A DNA stretch of 64,000 nt from Paenibacillus sp. FSL R5-0517 (lineage in GTDB: Bacteria; Bacillota; Bacilli; Paenibacillales; Paenibacillaceae). Numbering within the stretch: the first letter of the stretch is position 1; every line of letters begins with the position of its first letter. Under the pieces are notes generated by a model. That model saw only the letters and a program-made list of their open reading frames with translations. It made no database searches and had not been told where the DNA came from. The stretch is taken from positions 3,286,001 through 3,350,000 of the forward strand of contig NZ_CP150235.1 of the NCBI RefSeq assembly GCF_037974355.1. The letters are read 5' to 3'. The position numbers and the translations under genes were made by a program. Shown in pieces: positions 48,401-57,762 of the stretch.

Positions 48401-49321
48401 ATGCGAAAAGGAAACACATCCCGCTTGCGGAATAGCAGTACCGGGGATCGAGCGTTTGACACCATTAACATGATCTTCATGGTATGTCTGATGATTGTGA
48501 CGATCTATCCCTTTGTTAATATGATTGCGGTATCCTTCAATAATGCGAACGATGCCATTCGGGGGGGAATATATCTATGGCCCCGTGTATGGACACTGGA
48601 CAATTACAAATACATTTTTGGCGAATCCGATATCTATCACGCAACGCTGATCTCGGCCCTGCGTACGGTCATTGGAACCGTGGTCTCCGTCTTCTGTACA
48701 GCCATGCTTGCTTATACGGTTAGTCGTCAGGAATTTGTGCTTCGTAAGTTTGTTACAATGTTTTTTGTGTTCACCATGTACTTCAGCGGGGGCTTGATCC
48801 CCGGTTATCTGCTGATTCGAGACCTTGGATTGATCGGTTCTTTCTGGGTGTATATCATTCCGGGTGTAATCGGTGTATTCAATATGATCGTCATCCGTTC
48901 TTTTATTGAAGGTCTTCCGGAAGGCATTCTGGAGTCAGCACGTATAGATGGGGCAGGGGAGTTCACGACATTTATCCGTGTTGTCCTGCCACTAACGATT
49001 CCAGCAATGGCAACCGTATCACTCTTTGTAGCCGTTGGGCAATGGAATTCCTGGTTCGATGTATTCCTCTACAACTCTTCCAATAAAGAATTAAGCACGT
49101 TGCAATACGAATTAATGAAGATTCTGCAAACTTCAACGACCTCAGCGACTTCATCAGCAAGTGATGCTTATCAGTCTGCCGAGAGCAATGCAACGGCGGT
49201 TACGCCAACATCAATTCGAGCGACGATGACCATTATTGCGAGTGTTCCTATTCTGATGGTGTATCCGTTCTTGCAGAAATACTTTGTACAGGGCATGACG
49301 ATTGGTGGCGTGAAGGGATAG
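48401..49321 (+). CDS. ABC transporter permease, YtcP type
   Basis: 306 residues, 15 bp after its partner with AAAAGGAGGCCTATGCC upstream. EAA loop LESARIDGAGEFTTFI and C-terminus YFVQGMTIGGVKG. Paralogue of 34367, including the Ser/Thr/Ala-rich insertion near residues 243-270. No terminator is seen before the SLH gene. Confidence 0.92.
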   Translation: MRKGNTSRLRNSSTGDRAFDTINMIFMVCLMIVTIYPFVNMIAVSFNNANDAIRGGIYLWPRVWTLDNYKYIFGESDIYHATLISALRTVIGTVVSVFCTAMLAYTVSRQEFVLRKFVTMFFVFTMYFSGGLIPGYLLIRDLGLIGSFWVYIIPGVIGVFNMIVIRSFIEGLPEGILESARIDGAGEFTTFIRVVLPLTIPAMATVSLFVAVGQWNSWFDVFLYNSSNKELSTLQYELMKILQTSTTSATSSASDAYQSAESNATAVTPTSIRATMTIIASVPILMVYPFLQKYFVQGMTIGGVKG

Positions 49322-49410
49322 TCATGATCTGCATATCATTTCATTGAATTATGTCAACGCAACAAACGTTACCGTATTAGCGTCTATTCATCCATAGAAT
49401 AACAACAGGA

Positions 49411-49989
49411 GTGAAACAAATGCATGTAAAATGGATGACGATGATTGGTGCCGTCCTCGGAACTGTGCTTATAGGGGTGGGGACGGCAGCTGCGGAAGAA
49501 AATTTTGTTGATCTTAAGTATTCAAAGTGGGCAGAGGATGGCATCACGTATATGGCGAAACGGGGAACAGTAGCCGGATATGGTAATGGGATCTTCAAGC
49601 CTGAGGCACTTGTGACACGGGCACAAGCCGTCACTTTTATGGTACGGGAGCTTTATCCAGATCAGCTTCAGAGAGCAGTGGATGGCACAACCTATTCGGA
49701 TGTTCCAACGACACACCCTTTCCATCGAGAAATCATGATAGCTGCTAAAAATGGACTTGCGAGTGGTTTCCCTAACGGAACCTTCCGTCCGGATGCACCG
49801 CTTAGCCGCGCAGAGACTGCGGCCTTCCTTACAAGGGCATATTCACTCTCGGAAGGTAAGAAGCCCGCAAAATGGACCGATACGGACAAGCATTGGGCGG
49901 CAGCGCCTATTCTTATTATGAGTTCCAACGGCTTGGTCGGTGGTTATTCGGATGCCACTTTCCGTCCAAATCAAGCACTCACGCGCTGA
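49411..49989 (+). pseudogene. SLH-domain segment, 5' part of a frameshifted SLH-GH3 gene
   Basis: Signal peptide (about 1-28) followed by two complete S-layer-homology repeats and most of a third. Frame stops at TGA 49987 in the middle of the third repeat, right after FRPNQALTR, where every SLH repeat continues with AEY/AEF. The missing continuation RAEYAVFMARVIRFE is present immediately afterwards in another frame. The sequence ACGCGCTGAA would be restored by one more CG pair in the CGCGC tract (49982-49986), so loss of a dinucleotide is the simplest cause. The intact protein would be anchored to secondary cell-wall polymer. Confidence 0.85.
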
Positions 49990-51679
49990 ATATGCCGTAT
50001 TCATGGCGAGAGTCATTCGCTTCGAACGCGAAGCAGCCATTCGGGCGCAAGATTGGGATAAGCTGATATCTTATATGACGGTAAGTGAGCAAGTGGGTCA
50101 GATGCTTATGCCCGATGTTAGGCAATGGAATGGTAAAGCGACGACGACCGTTAATGAGGGGCTGAAACGCAGTATCCATGACCAAGACTTGGGTGGACTT
50201 ATTCTTTTTGACAAAAATATTGTTGACGTGAGGCAGCTTACAACGTTCACACATGATATGCAAAGAGAAGCAGGTGACATTCCGCTATTTCTTAGTATCG
50301 ACCAAGAAGGTGGTGTGATTAAGCGAATACCAGGCGGTACGAATCTGCCAGGTCAGATGGCGCTGGGCGCAACTGGAGATGCAGCGCTTGCCGAAGCGGC
50401 TGGTCAGCTGACTGGGGAGGAACTGAAGGCACTGGGAATTCAGATTAACTTTGCGCCAGTGCTGGATATCAACAGTAATCCAGATAACCCCATCATTGGT
50501 ATACGCTCGTTTGGCTCGGAGCCAGATTTGGTAACGCGACTAGGTCTCGCAACGATAAAGGGCTTGCAGCAATCCGGGGTGATGGCGGCAGTGAAGCATT
50601 TTCCGGGTCACGGAGATACGCAGGTAGACTCCCATCTCGGAATGCCGGTACTAACTCATCATCGCGAGCGGTTGGATGCGGTTGAATTAAAACCATTTCG
50701 AGCGGCGATTGAAAACGGGGTAGAGATGATTATGACCGCGCATATTGCTTTTCCTGCCATCGATAACGAACATGTCACTTCGCTCAAAGACGGTGAACGT
50801 GTGCCGATTCCAGCTACCTTATCGAAAAAAGTACTGACAGGACTTCTTCGCGAAGAACTGGGATATAAAGGTCTCATCATTTCCGATGCATTCACCATGA
50901 ATGCCATTGCGGAGCATTTTGGGGAGAATACATCAGTAGAACGCGCCGTTTCCGCAGGTGTTGATATCATCCTTATGCCAAAAGATTCAGCAGCAGCCCA
51001 TCAAACGCTGGTGAATGCGGTGAACAATGGAACGATCAAGGATGAAACCATACACGCATCTGTGAAACGAATCCTGGAGATGAAAGCGAAATATGGTTTG
51101 TTTGAACGTAACCAGACTCTTGCGCAAAAGCTAACTCAGATTAACGGTATTATTGGATCGAAGGAGCATCGAGCGGTGGAGCAGAAAATCGCAGAACGAG
51201 CGGTCACCGTACTCAGCAGTCGCGAAGTTATGCTTCCAGATCAAATTCAGCAAGGCGATCGGGTTGTGATTGTCGCAGCCGAGCAGGATCAGGCGAATCA
51301 GCTTGAAAAACAACTGTTGCAAGCTGCTAATAACCTGTCGTTAAAGACTGAAATTGCACTTGTTGGACAAGGCAAAATGAATGAAACGCTCCAGGCGATT
51401 GGCAAAGCGAATTATGTCATTCTTGCTTCTTACCAATTCCGGAATGTAGCCAGCCAGTTCGGATGGAGCGATTATCAAACCTTGATTAATGCAGTGAACA
51501 AGAGTAATCTGCGATATACGCTGTTGTCATTGGGTAACCCTTACGAGATGATCTATCTTCAGAACGTGCGCTCAGGGCTTGCAGTGTATGGAAAGCAGGA
51601 GCCAAATACGTCTGCCGGGATTAAAGTTTTACTTGGTCAATTGAAACCTGGAGGACAGTTGCCCGTTCAAACGGATTAA
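49940..51679 (+). CDS. GH3 NagZ-like beta-N-acetylhexosaminidase domain, 3' part of the frameshifted gene
   Basis: Homologous coding resumes at about 49982 (RAEYAVFMARVIRFE, end of the third SLH repeat) and runs into a full GH3 domain. The NagZ signature KHFPGHGDTQVDSHLGMP carries the His/Asp acid-base dyad, and ISDAFTMNAI the Asp nucleophile. LGGLILFDKNIV and DQEGGVIKRIPGG are also NagZ-like. A C-terminal alpha/beta domain of ~180 residues ends the protein. Expected role: removal of beta-GlcNAc from peptidoglycan or other surface glycan. If the frameshift is real, an ATG-dependent restart would lack a secretion signal and the enzyme would be intracellular or absent. Confidence 0.85.
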   Translation: MVIRMPLSVQIKHSRAEYAVFMARVIRFEREAAIRAQDWDKLISYMTVSEQVGQMLMPDVRQWNGKATTTVNEGLKRSIHDQDLGGLILFDKNIVDVRQLTTFTHDMQREAGDIPLFLSIDQEGGVIKRIPGGTNLPGQMALGATGDAALAEAAGQLTGEELKALGIQINFAPVLDINSNPDNPIIGIRSFGSEPDLVTRLGLATIKGLQQSGVMAAVKHFPGHGDTQVDSHLGMPVLTHHRERLDAVELKPFRAAIENGVEMIMTAHIAFPAIDNEHVTSLKDGERVPIPATLSKKVLTGLLREELGYKGLIISDAFTMNAIAEHFGENTSVERAVSAGVDIILMPKDSAAAHQTLVNAVNNGTIKDETIHASVKRILEMKAKYGLFERNQTLAQKLTQINGIIGSKEHRAVEQKIAERAVTVLSSREVMLPDQIQQGDRVVIVAAEQDQANQLEKQLLQAANNLSLKTEIALVGQGKMNETLQAIGKANYVILASYQFRNVASQFGWSDYQTLINAVNKSNLRYTLLSLGNPYEMIYLQNVRSGLAVYGKQEPNTSAGIKVLLGQLKPGGQLPVQTD

Positions 51680-51706
51680 AGGTCAATCAATTTTGAGAAA
51701 ATGAAG

Positions 51707-51746
51707 AAAAAAGACGGATCCCAGCATACGGAATCCGTCTTTTTAT
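51707..51746. terminator. Bidirectional terminator between GH3 and TetR genes
   Basis: AAAAAGACGGAT and ATCCGTCTTTTT form a 12-bp stem, A-run left and T-run right; it serves the convergent GH3 and TetR genes. Confidence 0.9.
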
Positions 51747-51788
51747 TTTAAACTAAACGTTGATTTCACCGATTCATCTACCACGCCA

Positions 51789-52433
51789 TCACTCGGATAT
51801 TTCTTCGCTGCAAACAAATTGGAGCAGCATCTTCACAAATTGCTCCGTCATCCGCATATCCAATGCATGATCATGAGCAGCACGAATCGTTACCATACGT
51901 TGGAGCATGGCCATCATCGTGGTGAAGATAAACTGAGCCAGATCGAGCGGAGGGGACGGATTCTTAATACTGCCGTCAACAACACCTTGGGATAATGCGC
52001 CCATCAGGAAATGATTTTCTTTCCCATTTTGGTTGAATCGATCGTATGTTTCTCTTAATTCAGGACTAAAATCATACATCTCATAGTTGATATCAAATAA
52101 TTGAATAAACCGGATGTAGTCTGGATGATCCTGTGCATAAACAACCCATGCATTCAACATCACCGTGAGTTGTTCTCGCCCGTTCATGTCCTTCACCGAT
52201 GTAAGGCTAACCTCATCCGTTAAATGTTCAATCAGTTGCATCTGAATGGCCAGAAGAAGCTCATCCATAGACTGAAAATGTTTATAAAATGTCACTCTGC
52301 TAAGTTCAGCTTTCGTACATACATCCTTAATCTTCACTTGCAGCAATCCATATTTCAAAAAAAGCTCCTTACCTGCTGCAATCAAATCATCACGATGTTT
52401 ATTTCCCAATTGTTGATGCCAGTTTTCATTCAC
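51789..52433 (-). CDS. TetR-family transcriptional regulator
   Basis: 214 residues. N-terminal HTH (VKIDVCTKAELSRVTFYKHF-type helix, residues ~28-55) and an all-helical ligand domain. GTG start at 52433 lies 8 bp inside the end of the MFS gene, so the two are cotranscribed. It likely represses the efflux pump with which it is coupled, induced by the pump's substrate. Confidence 0.9.
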   Translation of the reverse strand: MNENWHQQLGNKHRDDLIAAGKELFLKYGLLQVKIKDVCTKAELSRVTFYKHFQSMDELLLAIQMQLIEHLTDEVSLTSVKDMNGREQLTVMLNAWVVYAQDHPDYIRFIQLFDINYEMYDFSPELRETYDRFNQNGKENHFLMGALSQGVVDGSIKNPSPPLDLAQFIFTTMMAMLQRMVTIRAAHDHALDMRMTEQFVKMLLQFVCSEEISE

Positions 52434-53628
52434 TTGTATACCGTTGTCCTTTCTTCGAACGAAATGCGTTCAAGGTAAGTCCGAGAGAAGCGAGCAGCAT
52501 AATTGCACCAAAAATATACGGGAAGTTTATGTTTTTGTCAAACAATAGTCCTGCGATCAGCGGACCAATCACCGTCCCGAGACTGGAGAATGTCGTATTC
52601 AGACCCGATGCATAGCCTTGCCGATCTCCTGCATTTTTGGATATTAACGTGCTGAGTGAAGGCCGCAAAAACGAGTTAAAGGCAAAGAATAACGCAGAAG
52701 CGAATAACAGAAAGGTCAGGTTTACTTTAATTAACATTAATAATAAAGCGATGGGCGTAATAATTAGGGAAAGACGGATTAGCTTAATTTCACCGATTCT
52801 CTGTACGAACCAATCCAAAAGCCAGATTTGCACAACGATACCGATAATTGCGCCCAAGGTAATAATGATGGAGATCGTTGCAGCGTTGAATCCGTATTTT
52901 TGTTCTGCAAAAAGCGCGAATACGGTCTCATAACTCATGAGGCCAAAGGTCATGACGAGCAGCACAATCAAGTATTTAAAATACGGTACTTTAAATGAAC
53001 TCCAGATTTTCTTACCCAAGTGATCTCCCTTTTGAAGTCGGATGGAGACGGTTCTTTTTTCCGGGGGAAGTGTCTCAGGCAGTAGCAGCGTCATCAGTGC
53101 AGCAACAAGTCCCAGACCAGCAGCGAAGAAATAAGGCATACGAATCCCCATCTCGGCGATGAGACCACCCAGACCAGGCCCGAGCACCATTCCCAAATTC
53201 ATGGCTGCACCAAAATAACCCATGCCTTTCGCGCGGGTCTCAGGCGTTGTGATATCCGCGACATAAGCGAGATTCGCAGGAACCATTAAACCAAGACTGA
53301 TTCCCCCGATAATTCGTGCGACATACAAGAGAGGCAGAGCGGTTGAAAGTGCAAAGATCACATCCGAGACAACGGAAAGAAACATGCCGGCCATGATCAA
53401 CTTTTTACGTCCAAAGCGGTCAGATAATTTTCCTCCCAGTGGTGAAAAGAAGAATTGAGCTGCCCCGAAGGCTGCCACTAGAAATCCGGCGACGGTACCT
53501 CCCGCATGAAAGAGCTTCAAGTACTCCGGCAAAATGGGAATAAGCATCCCTTGCCCCAATAAAGCGATAAACAGATTTAACATCAGAATGAATAGTGGAA
53601 AGCGAATTGATTTTGGTAATGTACTCAT
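52426..53628 (-). CDS. MFS drug-efflux-type transporter
   Basis: About 400 residues, 12 membrane helices, DHA1 type. Conserved motif A GKLSDRFGRKKLIMAG after helix 2 and the motif-C-like GLVLGPGLGGLIAE in helix 5, both characteristic of drug/proton antiporters. ATG 53628 is chosen, with GAAGGAG 12 bp upstream; an ATG at 53655 would add nine residues. Probable export of a toxic small molecule, substrate unknown. Confidence 0.88.
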   Translation of the reverse strand: MSTLPKSIRFPLFILMLNLFIALLGQGMLIPILPEYLKLFHAGGTVAGFLVAAFGAAQFFFSPLGGKLSDRFGRKKLIMAGMFLSVVSDVIFALSTALPLLYVARIIGGISLGLMVPANLAYVADITTPETRAKGMGYFGAAMNLGMVLGPGLGGLIAEMGIRMPYFFAAGLGLVAALMTLLLPETLPPEKRTVSIRLQKGDHLGKKIWSSFKVPYFKYLIVLLVMTFGLMSYETVFALFAEQKYGFNAATISIIITLGAIIGIVVQIWLLDWFVQRIGEIKLIRLSLIITPIALLLMLIKVNLTFLLFASALFFAFNSFLRPSLSTLISKNAGDRQGYASGLNTTFSSLGTVIGPLIAGLLFDKNINFPYIFGAIMLLASLGLTLNAFRSKKGQRYTSE

Positions 53629-53770
53629 GCTTGTCGTAAGCTCCTTCATTAACATTGTGTTAACCTTTACAATATGTAAACCATTTTAAATGATTCGAAT
53701 GAGATATGTAAATGTAAATCTTTTTTAGGTGAGTAGAGCTATAATTAAATTCATATGGAGGTGGGAACGC

Positions 53771-54190
53771 GTGAATTTGGAGGAACTGTTTACGGTACAT
53801 GTGAACATCGAGAAATCATTTGATTTACAGAATAGCGAAGGTAATTCAGTTGTCATGATTACTTTTACAGGTCGTGTAACCGGAAAGTACTTTGAGGGAA
53901 TAGTGCTGGATGGAGGCGTGGATACTCAGATTATCGGGAAGAATGGTGACCCGCATACGCTATCGGCAAGATACATGCTTCAAGGGACAGATCACACAGG
54001 AGATAGCTGCAAAATTTATATCGAAAACAACGGAAACATCGATAAAACGCTGAACACTGCTTTATTTCGGACTTCTCCCAAAATGATTACGGACAGTAGT
54101 GCCTTATCCTTTTTGAACCGTGAGACATTTGTGGGAGAGGGTTATCCAACGGAGTCCGGAGTAGATATAAAAATATATAGGACGTTATGA
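53771..54190 (+). CDS. DUF3237-like protein of unknown function
   Basis: About 139 residues from GTG 53771, which has a near-perfect ATGGAGGTGGGAA upstream. Small beta-barrel-type sequence with FTGRVTGKYFEG, GGVDTQ and SARYMLQGTD, resembling DUF3237 proteins. No signal peptide or catalytic motif. Stand-alone gene with its own terminator. Confidence 0.7.
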   Translation: MNLEELFTVHVNIEKSFDLQNSEGNSVVMITFTGRVTGKYFEGIVLDGGVDTQIIGKNGDPHTLSARYMLQGTDHTGDSCKIYIENNGNIDKTLNTALFRTSPKMITDSSALSFLNRETFVGEGYPTESGVDIKIYRTL

Positions 54191-54269
54191 GAACGAGGGA
54201 CTCATGATAACGAATTTGTTCATATGTATCGCACCAAGATAGGCTGTAATACAGATGAAGATTAAGATA

Positions 54270-54298
54270 AGAGTCGCTAAGGAGCGGCTCTTTTTTTC
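54270..54298 (+). terminator. Terminator after the DUF3237-like gene
   Basis: AGAGTCGCT-AAGG-AGCGGCTCT (one G-T pair) followed by seven T. Confidence 0.88.
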
Positions 54299-54442
54299 GT
54301 TATGCGATTTTATGTCCATCTTTATATGTATTCCTTTACATTTATTTAACAAAGGGTGGATACAGCGCAGACACTTCTCCCCTATAGTATGATGAGCGAA
54401 AATAAACCAATAATAGGCGGATTAAGGAGAAGACTAATCAAT

Positions 54443-56023
54443 ATGATGATCAAAAAAATCGGGATTTCAGTCGTATCACTCACCATGCTAACATCTGCGA
54501 GTATGTTTGACGTATATGGTGCAGGTTCCAAACGCATGATCGAAGTTGCTGAACAATCGGCTAATGTGGTCGTGAACGGACAAAGGGTGGAAGGAGAGTC
54601 TTTTCTCTACAATGGAGTTACTTACGTGCCGGCAAGAGCTGTTGGTGAGGCACTGGGACAAGACGTAGACTGGGATAACAACACCCAATCGGTGTTTGTT
54701 GGAGCAAAAATTAACGATCAGCAGGGATACCGCGGTACCAAAACGCCATATCCTTTTAAGGAAACGAGTTATACTAAAGCTCCTATTGGATATGAACCCG
54801 TATTTATTAATTACATAGGCAGACATGGTTCCAGACATCTATCCAGTTCCAAGTACGACAAGACGCTCTATGAACTGCTCGAAATCGCTGAGAAGGATGG
54901 GCAGGCTACCAATCTGGGTAAAGAGCTGAAGAAGGAAATTGGTAAGCTTATGAAAGTTGAAAAAGACCATTATGGCTTGTTATCCACTACGGGTGGAGAA
55001 GAACTGAAAGGAATAGGAGCCAGAGTCGGACAGAACTTCAAAGAACTATTCACATCAGATAAAAAAGTAATCGCTCAGGCCACCTTCAAAGATCGAACGC
55101 CCCAGAGCAGAGATCAGTTTATTGATGGATTAAAGGAAAGTTTGGGAGATAACAAGATAGACATTGTGGCTTCAGCCTTTGAAGAAGGGAAAGACCCTTA
55201 TCTGCGGCCCTACGACTTGGCTACGAAGTATAACGAATACGTGGAAGATGGAGACTGGGTTAAGTTATACGAGGATTATGTCACACAGAGCACTGGAACG
55301 CGGTATGCAAAAGACGTCCTTTTGCAATTTTTCTCTGAAGACTTTTATCAGCGATTGAATTCTGGAGAGTTCGAGTTGAAGGATGAAAAAGGGAAAGTGA
55401 AACTCAGTAACCCAACGGAAGCTGCTTCTAATTTATACGAACTGTACATTATATCTTCGAATATTAAAGGGGAAGGTGATTTCGAATTCGGGCGGTATTT
55501 TACGAACAACCAGTTAAAGTGGTATGAGAGCGTTGATAATATCAATGACTTTTATGAAAAAGGTCCATCCTTAACATCCACGGATCTGCCGCAGAATATC
55601 ATCGCACCCCTGGTCAAAGAATTAATCGTGTCTACCGAACAATCCATTCAGCAGAAGGACACGGCTGGTATATTTCGTTTTGCTCACGCAGAAACCATTA
55701 TTCCACTATCTTCATTCCTGGATATCGCCGGAGCTAATGTGAGTATCGACCAACCGCAGGACGTGACCGAAAACTGGAATGGCTCAGTCGTCTCACCGAT
55801 GGGAGCAAACATCCAATGGATTTTGTATTCCAATGGTAAGGATGACCTCGTAAAGATGCTTAGAAATGAAGAAGAAATCGCCTTTCCGATCGAAACAAAG
55901 ACCTACCCATACTATAAATGGGATGATGTGAAGACATATTACCAAAACAAACTGCAGAAGGTAGGCGTGGAACTGGACAGCAGTTTGGAAGATAATATTG
56001 AGCTTTTACAGAAGAAGTTCTAG
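54443..56023 (+). CDS. Secreted histidine-acid phosphatase (MINPP/phytase-like) with stalk domain
   Basis: 526 residues. ATG 54443 follows AAGGAGAAGACTAATC; upstream in-frame starts add a sequence without secretion features. Signal peptide about 1-30, then a ~45-residue copper-amine-oxidase-N-like module (VVVNGQRVEGESFLYNG ... YVPARAVGEALGQ), common as a cell-wall stalk in Paenibacillus. The phosphatase domain has the phosphohistidine motif R127-H128-G-S-R131-H and a late H415-A-E417 proton-donor motif. The HAE form rather than HD points to multiple-inositol-polyphosphate phosphatase (MINPP) relatives. Phytate or other inositol phosphates are likely substrates. Confidence 0.82.
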   Translation: MMIKKIGISVVSLTMLTSASMFDVYGAGSKRMIEVAEQSANVVVNGQRVEGESFLYNGVTYVPARAVGEALGQDVDWDNNTQSVFVGAKINDQQGYRGTKTPYPFKETSYTKAPIGYEPVFINYIGRHGSRHLSSSKYDKTLYELLEIAEKDGQATNLGKELKKEIGKLMKVEKDHYGLLSTTGGEELKGIGARVGQNFKELFTSDKKVIAQATFKDRTPQSRDQFIDGLKESLGDNKIDIVASAFEEGKDPYLRPYDLATKYNEYVEDGDWVKLYEDYVTQSTGTRYAKDVLLQFFSEDFYQRLNSGEFELKDEKGKVKLSNPTEAASNLYELYIISSNIKGEGDFEFGRYFTNNQLKWYESVDNINDFYEKGPSLTSTDLPQNIIAPLVKELIVSTEQSIQQKDTAGIFRFAHAETIIPLSSFLDIAGANVSIDQPQDVTENWNGSVVSPMGANIQWILYSNGKDDLVKMLRNEEEIAFPIETKTYPYYKWDDVKTYYQNKLQKVGVELDSSLEDNIELLQKKF

Positions 56024-56076
56024 TCGGGGAGAAGATATACAATTATAACAAGATAAAGATAAAGACGAAAAAGATG

Positions 56077-56116
56077 AAGAAAGCGACTCTCTCCATGGAG
56101 CTGCTTTCTTTTTTTG
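56077..56116 (+). terminator. Terminator after the histidine phosphatase gene
   Basis: AAGAAAGC and GCTTTCTT pair around an inner CTCCATGGAG palindrome and are followed by TTTTTTT. Confidence 0.85.
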
Positions 56117-56212
56117 CATGTTATCTAAATGGAACAATAAAAAATCCAAAACAAAATGTGACCAAATGCCGTCCTTAGGAGTGTTAGAGGTATAAAGGAG
56201 GGCATAACAACC

Positions 56213-56704
56213 ATGCAGCGATCAGTGCCCCAGCTGGGCGATCATGTGATGAAAGTCTACGAGACATATGCGGATACGCTGTTCCGAATTGCCATGGTGC
56301 ACCTTGGCAGACGTGAAGACGCGGAGGAAGCCACTCAGGATACCTTCATCAAACTAATAGAAAAAGCCCCTACATTCAACGATGCAGAGCATCAAAAAGC
56401 ATGGTTGATTCGGGTCATCACCAATCATTGCAAATCCTTATTAGGCAGAGGCTGGCGCAAACGTGAGGTCAAGCTGGAGGGTGTCGATGCCCTTACAACG
56501 GACAACCCGGAAGATCACGCGCTGATCGAACTCGTGCTGTCACTGCCCCTCAAGTATAGATCGGTGGTTCATCTGTATTATTACGAAGATTATGCAATTC
56601 GGGAAATCAGCGAGATTCTGGAGATTAGCGAGTCAGCGGTGAAGATGAGATTAAAGCGAGGAAGAGAGCTGTTAAAGCTGGAGCTGGAAGGAGAGGAACT
56701 GTAA
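56213..56704 (+). CDS. ECF (RpoE-type) RNA polymerase sigma factor
   Basis: 163 residues, sigma region 2 (YADTLFRIAMVHLGRREDAE, then ATQDTFIKL) and region 4 (LPLKYRSVVHLYYYEDY, IREISEILEISESAVKMRL). ATAAAGGAGGGCATAACAACC precedes the ATG. The stop and next start overlap as TAATG, typical of a sigma/anti-sigma pair. Probably responds to an envelope or extracellular signal through the partner. Confidence 0.93.
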   Translation: MQRSVPQLGDHVMKVYETYADTLFRIAMVHLGRREDAEEATQDTFIKLIEKAPTFNDAEHQKAWLIRVITNHCKSLLGRGWRKREVKLEGVDALTTDNPEDHALIELVLSLPLKYRSVVHLYYYEDYAIREISEILEISESAVKMRLKRGRELLKLELEGEEL

Positions 56705-57675
56705 TGAAGGAAGAACAATTCAAACAAAACTACAAGAAAGCGGTGGATCATATGAAAACAAACGAACAAATGAAAAATCGGCTAGAGCAAGCTTTGAACA
56801 CACAAAATCAGGGGCCAAAACGTCAACGCAAACCACTATACATCGCAGCAAGTGTCGTTATCGCTGCCAGCATTGGCTTGGCTGCGCCGAGTGTGTGGCA
56901 GCAATTCAATGGACCAGCCGCACCAACTCCTCAGGTGGCAGAGGTGACTCCGGGAGGGTCGTTTGATCCGATTGTGATTCCAAAGATGGAATTGCCGGAT
57001 TCACAGGGTAAAGGCGCGATGGCTGATATGCTGCAATTGGTTGTGTTTGGAGGAAACGTCTATACACAGTCCCCAACATTGCTTGAAGGCGCAAATGCAC
57101 TCAACCTGCGTGGCGAGAAGCTTGGCACAACAACTGGCGGCATCCATGAGCTGAGCGGTCAGGATAAATACACAGAACTTGCTTCCAATATTGGCGAAGC
57201 AGACATCTATGCAGTGAATGGTTACGATAAAGACTTCCGCATCATGTCTTACACCGAGATCGATGGTCAGGTGTATGCTCAACTATTCGACAAGAACAAC
57301 GGGATCACCATTGGTACGGGTGCCGACCTGATCGGTAAGCTACATCTCGAAGGTAACGTTGCCTCGGCACAATGGGAGACGTTTGATAGCTGGAACAATG
57401 GAAAGCAGCAGTTTCAGCCGTTAGCAGCGGATGAATCACTGGAAAGCTTCATCTCTGCGTTATCTGCTGCTAAACCAATTGCAACGAGTCCGGAATTGGA
57501 AGAGAACCTCTACGGTAAGGAAGATCGCAAGATCATCTACCTCACGCTGAAAGATAAAACTCAAGTCCCACTGGTTTTGTTCGGTGAAGGTTTGGTTCGT
57601 TACGGTAATGTTCCTGCATTTCTCGAAGTTGAAAAAGGCGCGTTTCAATCCTTCTGGAACAGCTTGGGCGAGTAA
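56704..57675 (+). CDS. Probable membrane anti-sigma factor / DUF4179-like regulator
   Basis: 323 residues: ~45-residue charged cytoplasmic segment, one membrane helix (about 46-64, YIAASVVIAASIGLA), then a large extracytoplasmic domain without recognisable catalytic motifs. Coupling to the sigma gene by TAATG and the single-pass topology make an anti-sigma role likely; no zinc-binding ZAS motif is seen. Confidence 0.75.
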   Translation: MKEEQFKQNYKKAVDHMKTNEQMKNRLEQALNTQNQGPKRQRKPLYIAASVVIAASIGLAAPSVWQQFNGPAAPTPQVAEVTPGGSFDPIVIPKMELPDSQGKGAMADMLQLVVFGGNVYTQSPTLLEGANALNLRGEKLGTTTGGIHELSGQDKYTELASNIGEADIYAVNGYDKDFRIMSYTEIDGQVYAQLFDKNNGITIGTGADLIGKLHLEGNVASAQWETFDSWNNGKQQFQPLAADESLESFISALSAAKPIATSPELEENLYGKEDRKIIYLTLKDKTQVPLVLFGEGLVRYGNVPAFLEVEKGAFQSFWNSLGE

Positions 57676-57703
57676 GGAGAACACGGAGATACGATTGAAT
57701 GAA

Positions 57704-57745
57704 GAAGAGCGAACAGGGCACGAAAGTGCTTTGTTCGCTCTTTAG
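57704..57745. terminator. Terminator between sigma operon and GNAT gene
   Basis: AGAGCGAACA with TGTTCGCTCT, inner GCAC-GAAA-GTGC hairpin; short T-run only, with A-rich left flank, so it may serve both convergent genes. Confidence 0.72.
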
Positions 57746-57762
57746 ATTATCGGAGGAGTTGT

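Noticed and set aside
49982..49989. Programmed ribosomal frameshift in the SLH-GH3 gene
   Set aside because: No slippery heptamer, downstream pseudoknot or internal Shine-Dalgarno of the known types is visible; loss of a CG pair explains it more simply.
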